64,000 nt of DNA, taken from contig NZ_CP036498.1 in NCBI RefSeq assembly GCF_018279705.1, forward strand, positions 1,505,001 through 1,569,000, read 5' to 3'. Made by a program: the position numbers and the translations under genes. The DNA is from Tardiphaga alba. GTDB taxonomy: Bacteria > Pseudomonadota > Alphaproteobacteria > Rhizobiales > Xanthobacteraceae. The notes beneath the pieces were generated by a model that searched no databases, had not been told where the DNA came from, and was given only the letters and a program-made list of their open reading frames with translations. Of this stretch, positions 33,897-42,783 are shown in pieces (position 1 is the stretch's first letter; each line of letters begins with the position of its first letter).

Positions 33897-34939
33897 AGGT
33901 CATCTCGTCGCCGGTTCAGACAAGGCATGATCCGCAGCAGATCATGCTGCGCGGGAGGATGATCAAGCCTGTTGAGCAACCCGAGCGGCTGCGCATCCTC
34001 GCCCAGAGCCTTGCGGAAGACGGGCACGAGGCCATCGAGCCCGGCGCCCATGCACTCGATCCCGTCCGTCGGGTTCACGATCCGCTCTATGTCGATTTTC
34101 TCAGCGAGGCTTATGCCGAGTGGCAGAAACTTTCCGATGCCAGCGTCGAGGTGCTGCCGAACACGCATCACTATCGACGCGCATCGCAAGCGGGCCAGCC
34201 GCCGGGGCGTGTCCCGCAATCCATCACCGGAAAAGCCGGCTGGTATGTCAGCGACCTCAACTGCGCCATCGGCGAGGGGACGTGGGAGGCGATCGAGGCG
34301 TCCGCACGCAGCGCCATTCATGCCGCTCAGCTCGTTACCGCCGGTGAGCGCAGCGCATTCGCTGCCTGCCGTCCGCCCGGGCACCACGCCTATCGCGATC
34401 AGGCGGCGGGATTTTGCTACATCAACAATGCGGCTGTGGTGGCCGACATGCTGGCTTCCAGCTTCGGGCGCGTCGCGGTGATCGATTTCGACACGCATCA
34501 TGGGGACGGCACGCAGTCGATCTTCTACGGGCGCGACGACGTATTCGTCGGCAATGTTCACACCGATCCCGTCAATTACTATCCGTTCTTCATCGGCTAT
34601 GCGGACGAACGCGGTTCGGGCAAAGGCGAAGGATACAATCTGAACCTTCCGCTGCAGCCCGGTGCCGGCGATTCCAAATTCGTCGCAGCCTGCACGTTGC
34701 TGAGCGAGGCTGCGGCGAGAGCCGGATGTCAGGCGCTCGTGCTGTCGGCCGGATGGGATGCCCACCGGGACGATCCGCTGTCGCTGCTTCGTGTGTCCGG
34801 CGATGCCTATCACCGGATCGGTGAAATTTTCGGCGCCATGCGTTTGCCGACCGTGATCGTACAGGAGGGCGGCTATTCGCTCGATGTCATCGCCAAGGCG
34901 CCACGGCGCTTCGTCGCGGGCTTCTCTGCGCGTCACTGA
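33893..34939 (+). CDS. Histone-deacetylase-fold amidohydrolase (acetylpolyamine amidohydrolase-like)
   Basis: A 348-residue protein of the HDAC/acetylpolyamine amidohydrolase family. The catalytic His pair is in CRPPGHHAYRD, zinc ligands are in VIDFDTHHGDGTQ and SAGWDAHRDDP, and the active-site glycine-rich loop is VQEGGYSLD. Bacterial members deacetylate acetylated polyamines or other small N-acyl amines. The start overlaps the ABC ATPase stop by 4 bp, so import and deacylation are coupled. The length suits the AphA class. The substrate is inferred from family and context. Confidence 0.93.
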   Translation: MKVISSPVQTRHDPQQIMLRGRMIKPVEQPERLRILAQSLAEDGHEAIEPGAHALDPVRRVHDPLYVDFLSEAYAEWQKLSDASVEVLPNTHHYRRASQAGQPPGRVPQSITGKAGWYVSDLNCAIGEGTWEAIEASARSAIHAAQLVTAGERSAFAACRPPGHHAYRDQAAGFCYINNAAVVADMLASSFGRVAVIDFDTHHGDGTQSIFYGRDDVFVGNVHTDPVNYYPFFIGYADERGSGKGEGYNLNLPLQPGAGDSKFVAACTLLSEAAARAGCQALVLSAGWDAHRDDPLSLLRVSGDAYHRIGEIFGAMRLPTVIVQEGGYSLDVIAKAPRRFVAGFSARH

Positions 34940-35031
34940 ACGAGACTGTTTCTGAAGCATATGGAATTTCGACAGGCCATGAGTATCGCGGATGCCGTTG
35001 GGCAGGTCGATCAATCGAGGAGATCAAAGTT

Positions 35032-36423
35032 ATGACCATTCGTCCGAATTCGATCGAGGCCCGTGACGTTGCGCGTGTCATGCACCCATACACGAACGCC
35101 GTCGTTCACGAGAAGGTGGGCCCGATGATGATCGAGGGCGGTGACGGCATCTATGTCATCGACAATGAAGGCAACCGATATATTGAGGGATTGGGTGGTC
35201 TGTTCTGCGCCTCGCTCGGCTTCAGCGAACAGCGCCTCGTCGATGCCGCGCATCGCCAGATGCAGAAGCTTCCCTTCTACCACAGCTTCGGCGGCAAGTC
35301 GCACGACACGGCCGTCGAGCTTGCCGAGCGTCTGGTCGATCTCGCGCCGGTGCCGATGAGCAAAGTGTTCTTCGCCAATTCCGGTTCAGAAGCGAACGAT
35401 ACCGCGATGAAGATGGTCTGGTACTATCACAATGCGATCGGCAAGCCGAACAAGAAGAAGATCATCTCGCGCATGCGTGCCTATCACGGTGTGACGATTG
35501 CCTCAGCAAGCCTCACTGGCCTCGCGAACAATCACCGCGATTTCGACCTCCCGATCGATCGCGTTCTGCACACGGAGTGTCCGCTGCACTATCGCTATGC
35601 CAATCCCGGCGAAAGCGAAGAGGATTTCGCGACCCGCTGCGCGGATGCCCTCGAACAGCTGATTCAGAAGGAAGGGCCGGACACGATCGCCGCCTTCTTC
35701 GCCGAGCCGCTGATGGCCTCCGGTGGCTGCATCGTGCCGCCGCCCACTTACTACGAGAAGATCCAGGCAGTCCTGCAGAAATACGACATCCTGCTGGTCG
35801 CCGATGAGGTGATCTGCGGTTTTGCGCGCACCGGCAACATGTTCGGCAGCGAAACCTTCGGCATGAAGCCGGACATCATAACCATGGCGAAGCAGTTGTC
35901 GGCGGCCTATCAGCCGATCGCGGCCGTGATGGTCAACGAGAAGGTCTATCAGGCCCTCCGTGAGGGAAGCGGCAAGATCGGCACCTTCGGCCACGGCTTC
36001 ACCTATGGCGGTCACCCGGTCGCCACGGCTGTCGCGCTCGAGACGCTCAAGATCTATGAGGAGCGCGACATGGTGAACTATGTCCGCTCCATCATGGGCG
36101 ATTTCCAGGACGGTCTGCATGCATTTGCCGACCATCCGCTGGTCGGTAATGCCCGCGGCGTGGGCCTGATCGGCGCGCTCGAAGTGGTCTGCAATAGGGA
36201 GACGAAGGAGGTCTTCGATCCGTCATGGGGCGTGGCGGCGCATGTCGGCGAACGCGCGCTGAAGCACGGCCTGATTACGCGCGCGCTCGGTGACACCGTC
36301 AATTTCTGCCCGCCCATGATCATCACCAAGGCCGAGATTGCAGACATGTATGCCCGCGCGCGGCTTGCGCTCGACGAAACTCATGCATGGCTTCAGGCGG
36401 GCCGACCGGCTGCAGCCGTCTGA
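35032..36423 (+). CDS. Class III (omega-type) aminotransferase
   Basis: A 463-residue PLP enzyme. FFANSGSEANDTAMKMVWYYH binds the cofactor phosphate. LLVADEVICGFARTG holds the PLP-stacking Asp, and ITMAKQLSAAYQPIAAVMV holds the Schiff-base Lys. FTYGGHPVATAVAL closes the active site. Close relatives transfer amino groups from putrescine, beta-alanine or other omega-amines to pyruvate. After the HDAC-fold amidohydrolase this would deaminate the freed amine. GAGGAG precedes the ATG. Confidence 0.94.
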   Translation: MTIRPNSIEARDVARVMHPYTNAVVHEKVGPMMIEGGDGIYVIDNEGNRYIEGLGGLFCASLGFSEQRLVDAAHRQMQKLPFYHSFGGKSHDTAVELAERLVDLAPVPMSKVFFANSGSEANDTAMKMVWYYHNAIGKPNKKKIISRMRAYHGVTIASASLTGLANNHRDFDLPIDRVLHTECPLHYRYANPGESEEDFATRCADALEQLIQKEGPDTIAAFFAEPLMASGGCIVPPPTYYEKIQAVLQKYDILLVADEVICGFARTGNMFGSETFGMKPDIITMAKQLSAAYQPIAAVMVNEKVYQALREGSGKIGTFGHGFTYGGHPVATAVALETLKIYEERDMVNYVRSIMGDFQDGLHAFADHPLVGNARGVGLIGALEVVCNRETKEVFDPSWGVAAHVGERALKHGLITRALGDTVNFCPPMIITKAEIADMYARARLALDETHAWLQAGRPAAAV

Positions 36424-36431
36424 TGCTATCG

Positions 36432-36472
36432 GCGAGCACCGGCGTCCCTCGGGGCCGGTGCTCGCTCTTTTT
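36432..36472 (+). terminator. Rho-independent terminator after the aminotransferase gene
   Basis: Perfect 12-bp arms gcgagcaccggc and gccggtgctcgc are separated by 10 nt and followed by TCTTTTT. It begins 9 bp after the aminotransferase stop and ends right at a possible upstream start of the next gene (ATG 36473). Confidence 0.9.
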
Positions 36473-36499
36473 ATGCCCTCAACGACCACGGTCCCCATC

Positions 36500-38092
36500 A
36501 TGCGCAATTTCGAGACACCCGGACGTTCCCAGGCTTATGGCCGCGGCGGAATGGCCGCCACATCCCATCCGGCATCGACATTGACGGCCGTCGAGATCAT
36601 GAAGGTTGGCGGTAATGCGATGGACGCTGCCATCGCGGCTTGCGCGGTGCAGTCCGTGGTGGAAGCGGGATCGACCGGCATCGGAGGCGATTGCTTCGCG
36701 CTGTTCACGCCGGCCGGCAGCAGCAAGCCGCTGGCCTATAACGGATCGGGACGCACGCCGGCTGCGGCAGAGGCCGACTGGTATCTCCGCAACGGAATTC
36801 GGAGCATCGAGCGGCAGTCGCCGCATGCGGTGACCGTGTCGGGCGCCGTGGAAGCCTGGGCCACGCTTGCCAGGGATCATGGCCGTCTGCCACTCTCGGA
36901 AATCCTCGCGCCCGCCATGGAGATGGCGCGTCGCGGTTATGTGCTGACGCCACGCGTCGCGTTCGATCTTGCCAATCAGGTGGCGATGCTCGATGCGGAT
37001 GCAGCGTGCCGCCAGACGTTTCTTGTGTCCGGCAAAGCTCCGAAGGCCGGCGCGATCCAACGGCAGGAGAAACTCGGCGATACGCTCGAACTGATCGGAC
37101 GGGAAGGGGCGCGTGCCTTTTACGACGGCGAAGTCGGGGCCACTCTGGCTGGTTTCCTTGCGGACAAGGGTGGACTGCACACGCGCGATGATTTCGCTGC
37201 CGCCAAGGGCGAATACACCAACCCGATCTCGATCAATTTCCGTGGCCGCACAGTATACGAATGCGCTCCGAACGGGCAGGGCATCATCGCGCTGATGATC
37301 ATGAAGATCCTGTCCCGCTTCAAGCGGACGGGGGCGCCACGCGATATCGACAATCTCTACATTGAGGTCGAGGCGACGCGTCTCGCTTATGCCGCACGCG
37401 ACAAGTTGCTGGCCGATCCGGCCATGGCCTCCGTGCCTGTCGACTACATGCTGTCAGACGAACTTGCCGCATCATTGGCCGCGAAGATCGATCTCAACAA
37501 GGCGATTGCGGAGATGCCGGTGCTGTCCGGTACCGAGCATAGCGACACCGTCTACATCTCGACCGTGGACAAGGACCGTAACGCCGTCAGCTTCATCAAC
37601 TCGCTATTCCACCCCTATGGTGCGGGCTTGATGGAGCCGAAGACCGGCGTGCTGTTCCATAACCGTGCACAGAGTTTCGTAATCGAACCGGGCCATGCCA
37701 ATTGCATCGCCCCGCGCAAGCGACCGATGCACACGATCATTCCGGGCATGGTCTATGAAGACGGTCGCCCTTCGATGGTGTTCGGCGTCATGGGCGGGCA
37801 CTACCAGGCCATGGGCCATGCGCATTTCCTGACCCGGTTGTTCGACCACGGACTCGATCTCCAGGCCGCCATGGATGAGCCGCGCCTGTTTCCGCTGCCC
37901 GGCAGCAACGCGGTCGAGGCCGAGGAAATCCTCCGGTCTGTGATCACAGAGCCGTTTGCTGCGCGCGGTCTCACGGTTCAGCCCCCACGTTGGCCCATCG
38001 GCGGCGCGCAGGCCATTGCGATCGACTGGCAGGGCGGCACGCTCATCGGCGCCTCGGACCATCGCAAGGACGGCCTTGCGCTCGGCTATTAG
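36500..38092 (+). CDS. ggt: Gamma-glutamyltransferase family protein
   Basis: About 530 residues. The N-terminal part carries GGNAMDAAIAACAVQSVVEAGSTGIGGDCFAL, standard for the large subunit. The nucleophile is the Thr of SDTVYISTVD, where self-cleavage would occur, followed by AVSFINSLFHPYGAGL and a C-terminal VMGGHYQAMGHAHFLTRL. The DTVYIS form, instead of TTHYSV, marks a subgroup without clear glutathione specificity. It likely hydrolyses gamma-glutamyl or related amides. ATG 36500 is preferred; ATG 36473 abuts the terminator. No signal peptide is seen, so it is probably cytoplasmic. Confidence 0.9.
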   Translation: MRNFETPGRSQAYGRGGMAATSHPASTLTAVEIMKVGGNAMDAAIAACAVQSVVEAGSTGIGGDCFALFTPAGSSKPLAYNGSGRTPAAAEADWYLRNGIRSIERQSPHAVTVSGAVEAWATLARDHGRLPLSEILAPAMEMARRGYVLTPRVAFDLANQVAMLDADAACRQTFLVSGKAPKAGAIQRQEKLGDTLELIGREGARAFYDGEVGATLAGFLADKGGLHTRDDFAAAKGEYTNPISINFRGRTVYECAPNGQGIIALMIMKILSRFKRTGAPRDIDNLYIEVEATRLAYAARDKLLADPAMASVPVDYMLSDELAASLAAKIDLNKAIAEMPVLSGTEHSDTVYISTVDKDRNAVSFINSLFHPYGAGLMEPKTGVLFHNRAQSFVIEPGHANCIAPRKRPMHTIIPGMVYEDGRPSMVFGVMGGHYQAMGHAHFLTRLFDHGLDLQAAMDEPRLFPLPGSNAVEAEEILRSVITEPFAARGLTVQPPRWPIGGAQAIAIDWQGGTLIGASDHRKDGLALGY

Positions 38093-38444
38093 TCAGTTCA
38101 CGAACCCATGGCCTCTCAATCCACGGGTGGGGATTGCTCATCAGAGGAGAGTTGAGCTTCGGGAAGCCAAGAGCGCGGATGTCCGCTCCTGGCGCAAAGC
38201 GGACATCGCCTTATTATTGCGCATGTGGCGACTGCCCTTGAAATCAGTGAGCCGAATTTTGACAGCTCTGTATTAACCCCAAGCATCGTCGAACGACATG
38301 AGATTCAGCGCACCATGAATCTATAGTTGGCTCGAATGTGGGGAGCCGTGCTGAGTGAAGCGCGAATCACTCAGGTCACGGTGAATACCCGTTTCCATCC
38401 AATTACATCTTCGGACTAGCCGCATCAGAATTTGATTCCCGCAC
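38093..38444. other. Intergenic region with a REP-like palindrome
   Basis: About 350 bp between the gamma-glutamyltransferase gene and the FMN reductase remnant. Apart from the palindrome at 38178-38207 I see no gene, RNA or clear promoter. Confidence 0.5.
38178..38207. repeat. REP-like palindrome
   Basis: Ten-base arms gatgtccgct and agcggacatc surround a 10-nt spacer. From memory, closely similar sequences recur between genes in Bradyrhizobium and Rhodopseudomonas. I see only this copy here, so its repetitive nature is established knowledge rather than observed. Confidence 0.55.
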
Positions 38445-39010
38445 TTACTGGCGAAGTCGTCTCACGAACAGTTCGAAAGCCTTTAGATGCGCGGCAACGA
38501 ACTGACGGGTAGATTCGTCAGTGATGGTGTTCGCGGTGACGTCCACCTTCGTGTTGATGCTGCCAATCATCACCTCTGGCTTCGTGAATGCGATCGCATC
38601 CAGGAAGACCAGTACTTGGCGCAGGTGGTATTGCATGCGTGCACCAGCGACCGGTCCAGGTGACCCGCCGAGGATTGAGACTGGTTTTCCTGCAAACGGG
38701 GCATCAGGCAGTCTTGAAAGCCAGTCGAATGCATTCTTCAATGTACCTGGGATCGAATAGTTATATTCGGGCGACACGACGATCACGCCATCTGCAGCCT
38801 TAATTGCGGCACCATTGCTGTCACGGAAGCAGGAAAGCCTTCGGCTTGGATGTCAGCGTCATAGTGAGGCATGTCGCCAACTGATCCAAGCATTGTAATT
38901 TCAACATCGGATGGCGCGACTGCTGAAAGCGATCGCGCAAGTGCGCCATGGGACGACGCGCGGCGTAAGCTGCCAAGTAGCACGACGAATTGCAGAGGCG
39001 ATTGGGTCAC
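38445..39010 (-). pseudogene. NADPH-dependent FMN reductase, frameshifted
   Basis: The N-terminal frame (39010 down to 38783) reads QFVVLLGSLRRASSHGALAR, the FMN-phosphate loop of the flavodoxin-like FMN_red family. It then leaves frame after EGFPASVTA. The C-terminal frame resumes GAAIKAADGVIVVSPEYNYS, then IPGTLKNAFDWLSR and KPVSILGGSPG. One missing base near 38828-38838, for example a third A in an AA pair, explains the break. Intact, it would be a ~188-residue quinone or chromate reductase-like enzyme. No other in-frame damage is seen, so decay is recent or the gap is a sequencing error. Confidence 0.85.
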
Positions 39011-39072
39011 GTTGGGGGCCTTTCACGTTCGGCGGAGATCGGATGTACGGTTTGGGCGAAAGATATAGTCGT

Positions 39073-40173
39073 CTATTTGGCGGGTCGTCTTCTTTTGGTG
39101 CTCTGCTGAGCGTCAACCGAGGTGACGGAGTCACGGACCATCAATTCTGGTTTCAGCAAGATTCTGTCGTTTGAGATGGGCAGACCCTGGATCATAGAAA
39201 CCAGGATGCAAGATGCCTGAGTTCCGAGATCTGCAGTTGGTGTCCGTACTGTCGTTAGTGCTGGTGCGATATCTTCCATGAACAGCATGTCGTTCATCCC
39301 AACGACCGAGATAGCGTTTGGACAGTCAATGCCTTTGCTTCGGAGGAAGCGCAGGCATCCAACAGCCAGCATGTCGTTTCCAGCGACGATGGCGGTGATG
39401 TCGTTGTGGTCGGCCAGGAGCCGTTCGCAGGCGAATTGGCCCTCTTCCACGGTAAATGCCTCGCCGAACACTGCGCTCGGTTCGACCCCCTGATTTGCTA
39501 GGGCTTTGCAGGCCCGTCGAAATCCCCGGTATCTGTGATAGCCGGTCGATACGTTCTGTGGGCCGCCGATGTGTGCGATCTTCCTATGACCGCGCTCAGC
39601 GAGGTGATGCACCGCCAATTCCATTGCCTTTGCGTCGTCGATGCGCACACTTGGCACGAACTCGCTTTCGGGATCGCGGAAGACTGCGACCACGGGAATG
39701 TTCGCTTCAACACAGACGGCAATCCCTGGATCGTTGCGCTCGAACGTCGCTACGATAAGGCCTTCGACGCCTTGCTGAATAAATCGTTCGATGAGCGCCG
39801 CTTGTCTGCCCGGGTGGTTGTCCGTGTTTCCGACGATCGTCACATATCCAATCTCTGCGAAACGATCTTCGATTGCACGAACGATCGGCGGATGCACGGG
39901 GTCGCCAAGATTCGATACAATGACGCCGACTGTTCGGGATCGCTGAGTCCGGAGCGCCGAGGCCATGGCATTCGCGCGGTAACCCAACTGCTTTGCGCAT
40001 GTCTCGACGCGTTCGATCATCTCCGGCGAGATGAGATGGCGCTTTTCTGGATTTAGACCGCGCGACACCGTCGACCAGTGCACGCCAGCGCATCTGGCGA
40101 CATCCACGATCGTGGTGCGGTTCGCCCGCTCCGGTAGCGTAGCGTTCGATGTTGTCTTGGTCTTTTTGGCCAT
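39073..40173 (-). CDS. LacI family transcriptional regulator
   Basis: A 366-residue repressor. The HTH TIVDVARCAGVHWSTVSRGLNP is followed by the hinge region ANAMASALRTQRSRTVGVIVSNLGDP and a periplasmic-binding-protein-like sensor domain (VEGLIVATFERNDPGIAV, ITAIVAGNDMLAVGCLRFL). ATG 40173 is chosen; the frame extends 66 codons further without HTH similarity. It is divergent from the maleylacetate reductase operon. A sugar-type sensor matches the ribose-type ABC transporter in that operon, so both may see the same ligand. Confidence 0.94.
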   Translation of the reverse strand: MAKKTKTTSNATLPERANRTTIVDVARCAGVHWSTVSRGLNPEKRHLISPEMIERVETCAKQLGYRANAMASALRTQRSRTVGVIVSNLGDPVHPPIVRAIEDRFAEIGYVTIVGNTDNHPGRQAALIERFIQQGVEGLIVATFERNDPGIAVCVEANIPVVAVFRDPESEFVPSVRIDDAKAMELAVHHLAERGHRKIAHIGGPQNVSTGYHRYRGFRRACKALANQGVEPSAVFGEAFTVEEGQFACERLLADHNDITAIVAGNDMLAVGCLRFLRSKGIDCPNAISVVGMNDMLFMEDIAPALTTVRTPTADLGTQASCILVSMIQGLPISNDRILLKPELMVRDSVTSVDAQQSTKRRRPAK

Positions 40174-40232
40174 AGCGTCCCGTGTGCCGCGCACCAAACG
40201 ATCATTGCAGAGTGGCCATGTTGCACGATGTC

Positions 40233-40268
40233 GCACACGTGTGCAAAAAATCTTGACAAACGTGTGCA
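40233..40268. promoter_or_regulatory. LacI-type operator and promoter of the hydroxyquinol operon
   Basis: A perfect palindrome gcacacgtgtgc (40233-40244), centred on the CpG typical of LacI sites, lies between the divergent genes. A half copy acgtgtgca follows at 40260-40268. The -35 box TTGACA (40253-40258) sits between them, so a bound repressor would cover the plus-strand promoter. The -10 box is not clear. Confidence 0.65.
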
Positions 40269-40357
40269 TGGACATCAGTTTTGAGTAAACAAAAGCTGGG
40301 CACTGCATTGCGGTGCAGCAAAACGCGTGCGAACGCGGTGCTGACAGGGATGGACGC

Positions 40358-41422
40358 GTGGAGAAATTCACCTATCAGGCCGCACCCATGCGGGTGCTGT
40401 TCGGTGCAGGGCGGCTCGCTGATCTGAGCGCAGAGCTTGATCGCTTGGGCGTCGGGCGGGCACTTATTCTGACGACGCCACATCAGAAAATTCAAGGCGA
40501 CGACATCGCATCGATGATCGGCGGCCGCGCGGCTGGCGTCTATTCCGGTGCGACAATGCATACACCAGTCCATGTGACTGAGCAGGCTATGCAGCAAGTG
40601 GCGCTGCTGCGCGCTGATGGCGTCGTCGCGGTTGGCGGCGGCTCGACTATCGGGCTCGGTAAGGCGATCGCGTTTCGCACCGATCTGCCCCAGGTCGTGG
40701 TGCCGACAAGCTATGCGGGATCGGAGATGACGCCTATCCTTGGCGAGACGGTCGACGGCTTAAAGACGACCCGCTCGGACCCGAAAATCCTTCCCGAGAC
40801 GGTGATCTATGATGTCGATCTGACGCGTTCATTGTCGGTGCCGTTCGCCGTTACGTCCGGCATCAATGCGATCGCTCACGCCGTCGAGGCGCTATATGCC
40901 CGTGACGGCAATCCCGTCATCTCACTCATGGCAGAGGAAGGCATCAAGCTCATGGCCGGCGCGCTGCCGCGGCTCGTCGCCGGCGATGATGCGGATGCGC
41001 GCGACGACGCGGTGCGTGGCGCGTGGTTGTGTGGTGCTTGCCTCGGCGCCGTTGGCATGAGCCTGCACCACAAGCTTTGCCATACCCTCGGCGGAACTTT
41101 CGACCTGCCGCATGCGGAGACGCACACCATCGTGTTGCCGCATGCTCTGGCCTACAACGCGCCGGCGGTTCCTGCCGCGGCCGCCCGCGTGGCGCGAGCG
41201 TTGGGCGTCAACGATGCGGCCCAGGGATTGTTCGATCTGGCGAAGGGCCTCGGCGCAAAGCTCGCCTTGCGCGATATCGGCATGCCCCGCGACGGTATCG
41301 AAAAGGCAACTGATATCGCCTTCAAGAACGCGTATTGGAATCCGCGCGTGTTAGAGCGTGATGCCATTCGCGATTTGATCGCCCGCGCATGGGACGGCGA
41401 ACGTCCAAAGGGCGAGATCTGA
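40358..41422 (+). CDS. Maleylacetate reductase
   Basis: A 354-residue protein of the iron-containing alcohol dehydrogenase superfamily, maleylacetate reductase branch. VEKFTYQAAPMRVLFGAGRL is a typical start, and AVGGGSTIGLGKAIA binds NAD(P)H. LPQVVVPTSYAGSEMTPILGETVDGLKTTRSDPKILP is the branch's signature region (here quoted in shorter parts: PTSYAGSEMTP, KTTRSDPKILP). It reduces maleylacetate to 3-oxoadipate, the step after hydroxyquinol ring cleavage. The GTG at 40358 is chosen from AGGGA upstream and the family length. It is first gene of the LacI-controlled operon. Confidence 0.94.
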   Translation: MEKFTYQAAPMRVLFGAGRLADLSAELDRLGVGRALILTTPHQKIQGDDIASMIGGRAAGVYSGATMHTPVHVTEQAMQQVALLRADGVVAVGGGSTIGLGKAIAFRTDLPQVVVPTSYAGSEMTPILGETVDGLKTTRSDPKILPETVIYDVDLTRSLSVPFAVTSGINAIAHAVEALYARDGNPVISLMAEEGIKLMAGALPRLVAGDDADARDDAVRGAWLCGACLGAVGMSLHHKLCHTLGGTFDLPHAETHTIVLPHALAYNAPAVPAAAARVARALGVNDAAQGLFDLAKGLGAKLALRDIGMPRDGIEKATDIAFKNAYWNPRVLERDAIRDLIARAWDGERPKGEI

Positions 41423-41424
41423 CC

Positions 41425-42783
41425 ATGCGGACACTGCTCAAATCAGCTGTTGTCGTGACGATGGACGATGCGATCGGCGACTTCGCCGATGCAGATGTGC
41501 TGATCGAGCGCGACCGTATCGTCGCGATCCAGCCCGGACTTGAAGCATCATACGCCGAGGTGATCGATGTGCGCGGGCGCGTCATCATTCCGGGCCTCGT
41601 CAACGCCCACATGCACACATGGCAGACCGCGTTGCGTGGTTTTTCGGCCAACTGGACGTTGCCCGAATATTTCCGCCGCATGCATGCCGGACTGGCCACG
41701 GTATTTCGTCCGGACGATATTGGCGTCGGCACGCTGATGGGTGCGCTCAACCAGATCAATTGTGGCACGACTACGCTGGTGGACTGGTGCCACAACAATC
41801 CGACGCCGGCACACAGCGATGCGGCGGTGATGGCATTGAAGGCCAGCGGCATTCGTGCCGCGTTCTTTCACGGGTCGCCCAAGCCGGATCCCGAACCGGG
41901 CAAGCCGCACTTCTCCGAGGTGCCCCATCCGCGTCGCGAGGTGGAGCGCTTGTTGGCAGGTGCGCTGTCGGACCGTGATGGGCTTGTCACGCTCGGTCTC
42001 GCAATCCTTGGACCGCATTATTCGACGATGGATGTCGCCTTCCACGATTTCCTGATGGCGCGCGAATTCGGTTTGATCGCCTCGATGCATCAGGGCGGCG
42101 GGGCGGCGAAAACACCGGGAGGGTGGCGCCAACTCATCGGCGCGGGTGCCGTGGGATCCCATGTGAACATCGTGCACGGCAACGATCTGCCAGATGATCT
42201 GCTGCGCGAGCTCGTCGATCTCGGTGCATCCTTTTCGGTGACCCCGGAGAACGAGATGAATCAGGGACACGGTTTTCCGATCACCGGACGGTTGCTGGCC
42301 CGCGGGGCGCGACCGTCGTTGGGCGTTGATCTGGAATCGGTGCTGCCGGGCGACATGTTCAATGTCGGCCGTATCGCGCTGTCGATGCAGCGCGCGCTCG
42401 ACAATGCCGCCAGCCGGACGGCGACGGGCGCCATCCCGGCGGCGACCACGGTGACCACGCGTGAGGCGCTGCGCTGGATCACGATCGAGGGCGCGAGGAT
42501 GCTTGGTCGTGCCGATAGCATCGGGTCGCTCAAGCCAGGGAAGAAAGCGGATCTCGTCGTTATCGATGCGACCGCGCTGAATCTTTTTCCGGTGCATGAT
42601 CCCGTGTCGACGGTGCTGATGCAGTCCAGTATCGGCAATGTTGAGGCAGTGATGATCGATGGCGTCTGGCGCAAGCGGGATGGCCGGCTGCTGTTCGGCA
42701 ACCTGCAGAACAAAAAGGACGAGCTGGAGCGATCAGGCAGGCGCATCGTTTCGGAAATCGAGCGACAGGAGAAGGCGGCATGA
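41425..42783 (+). CDS. Amidohydrolase (AtzB/TrzN/deaminase-like)
   Basis: A 452-residue metal-dependent hydrolase of the cytosine-deaminase-like branch. The metal HxH is in IPGLVNAHMHTWQTALRG, and further ligands are in LIASMHQGG, NIVHGNDL and SLGVDLESVLPG. The C-terminal composite beta domain ends with the usual GSLKPGKKADLVVID. Relatives deaminate purines, pyrimidines, guanidines or s-triazine derivatives. Its presence in a hydroxyquinol operon suggests an N-substituted aromatic or heterocyclic substrate upstream of ring opening. Start ATG 41425 is 2 bp after the previous stop. Confidence 0.9.
   Translation: MRTLLKSAVVVTMDDAIGDFADADVLIERDRIVAIQPGLEASYAEVIDVRGRVIIPGLVNAHMHTWQTALRGFSANWTLPEYFRRMHAGLATVFRPDDIGVGTLMGALNQINCGTTTLVDWCHNNPTPAHSDAAVMALKASGIRAAFFHGSPKPDPEPGKPHFSEVPHPRREVERLLAGALSDRDGLVTLGLAILGPHYSTMDVAFHDFLMAREFGLIASMHQGGGAAKTPGGWRQLIGAGAVGSHVNIVHGNDLPDDLLRELVDLGASFSVTPENEMNQGHGFPITGRLLARGARPSLGVDLESVLPGDMFNVGRIALSMQRALDNAASRTATGAIPAATTVTTREALRWITIEGARMLGRADSIGSLKPGKKADLVVIDATALNLFPVHDPVSTVLMQSSIGNVEAVMIDGVWRKRDGRLLFGNLQNKKDELERSGRRIVSEIERQEKAA

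Noticed and set aside
36338..36499. N-terminal extension of the gamma-glutamyltransferase family protein
   Set aside because: It overlaps the aminotransferase gene and the terminator and has no similarity to the family N-terminus.
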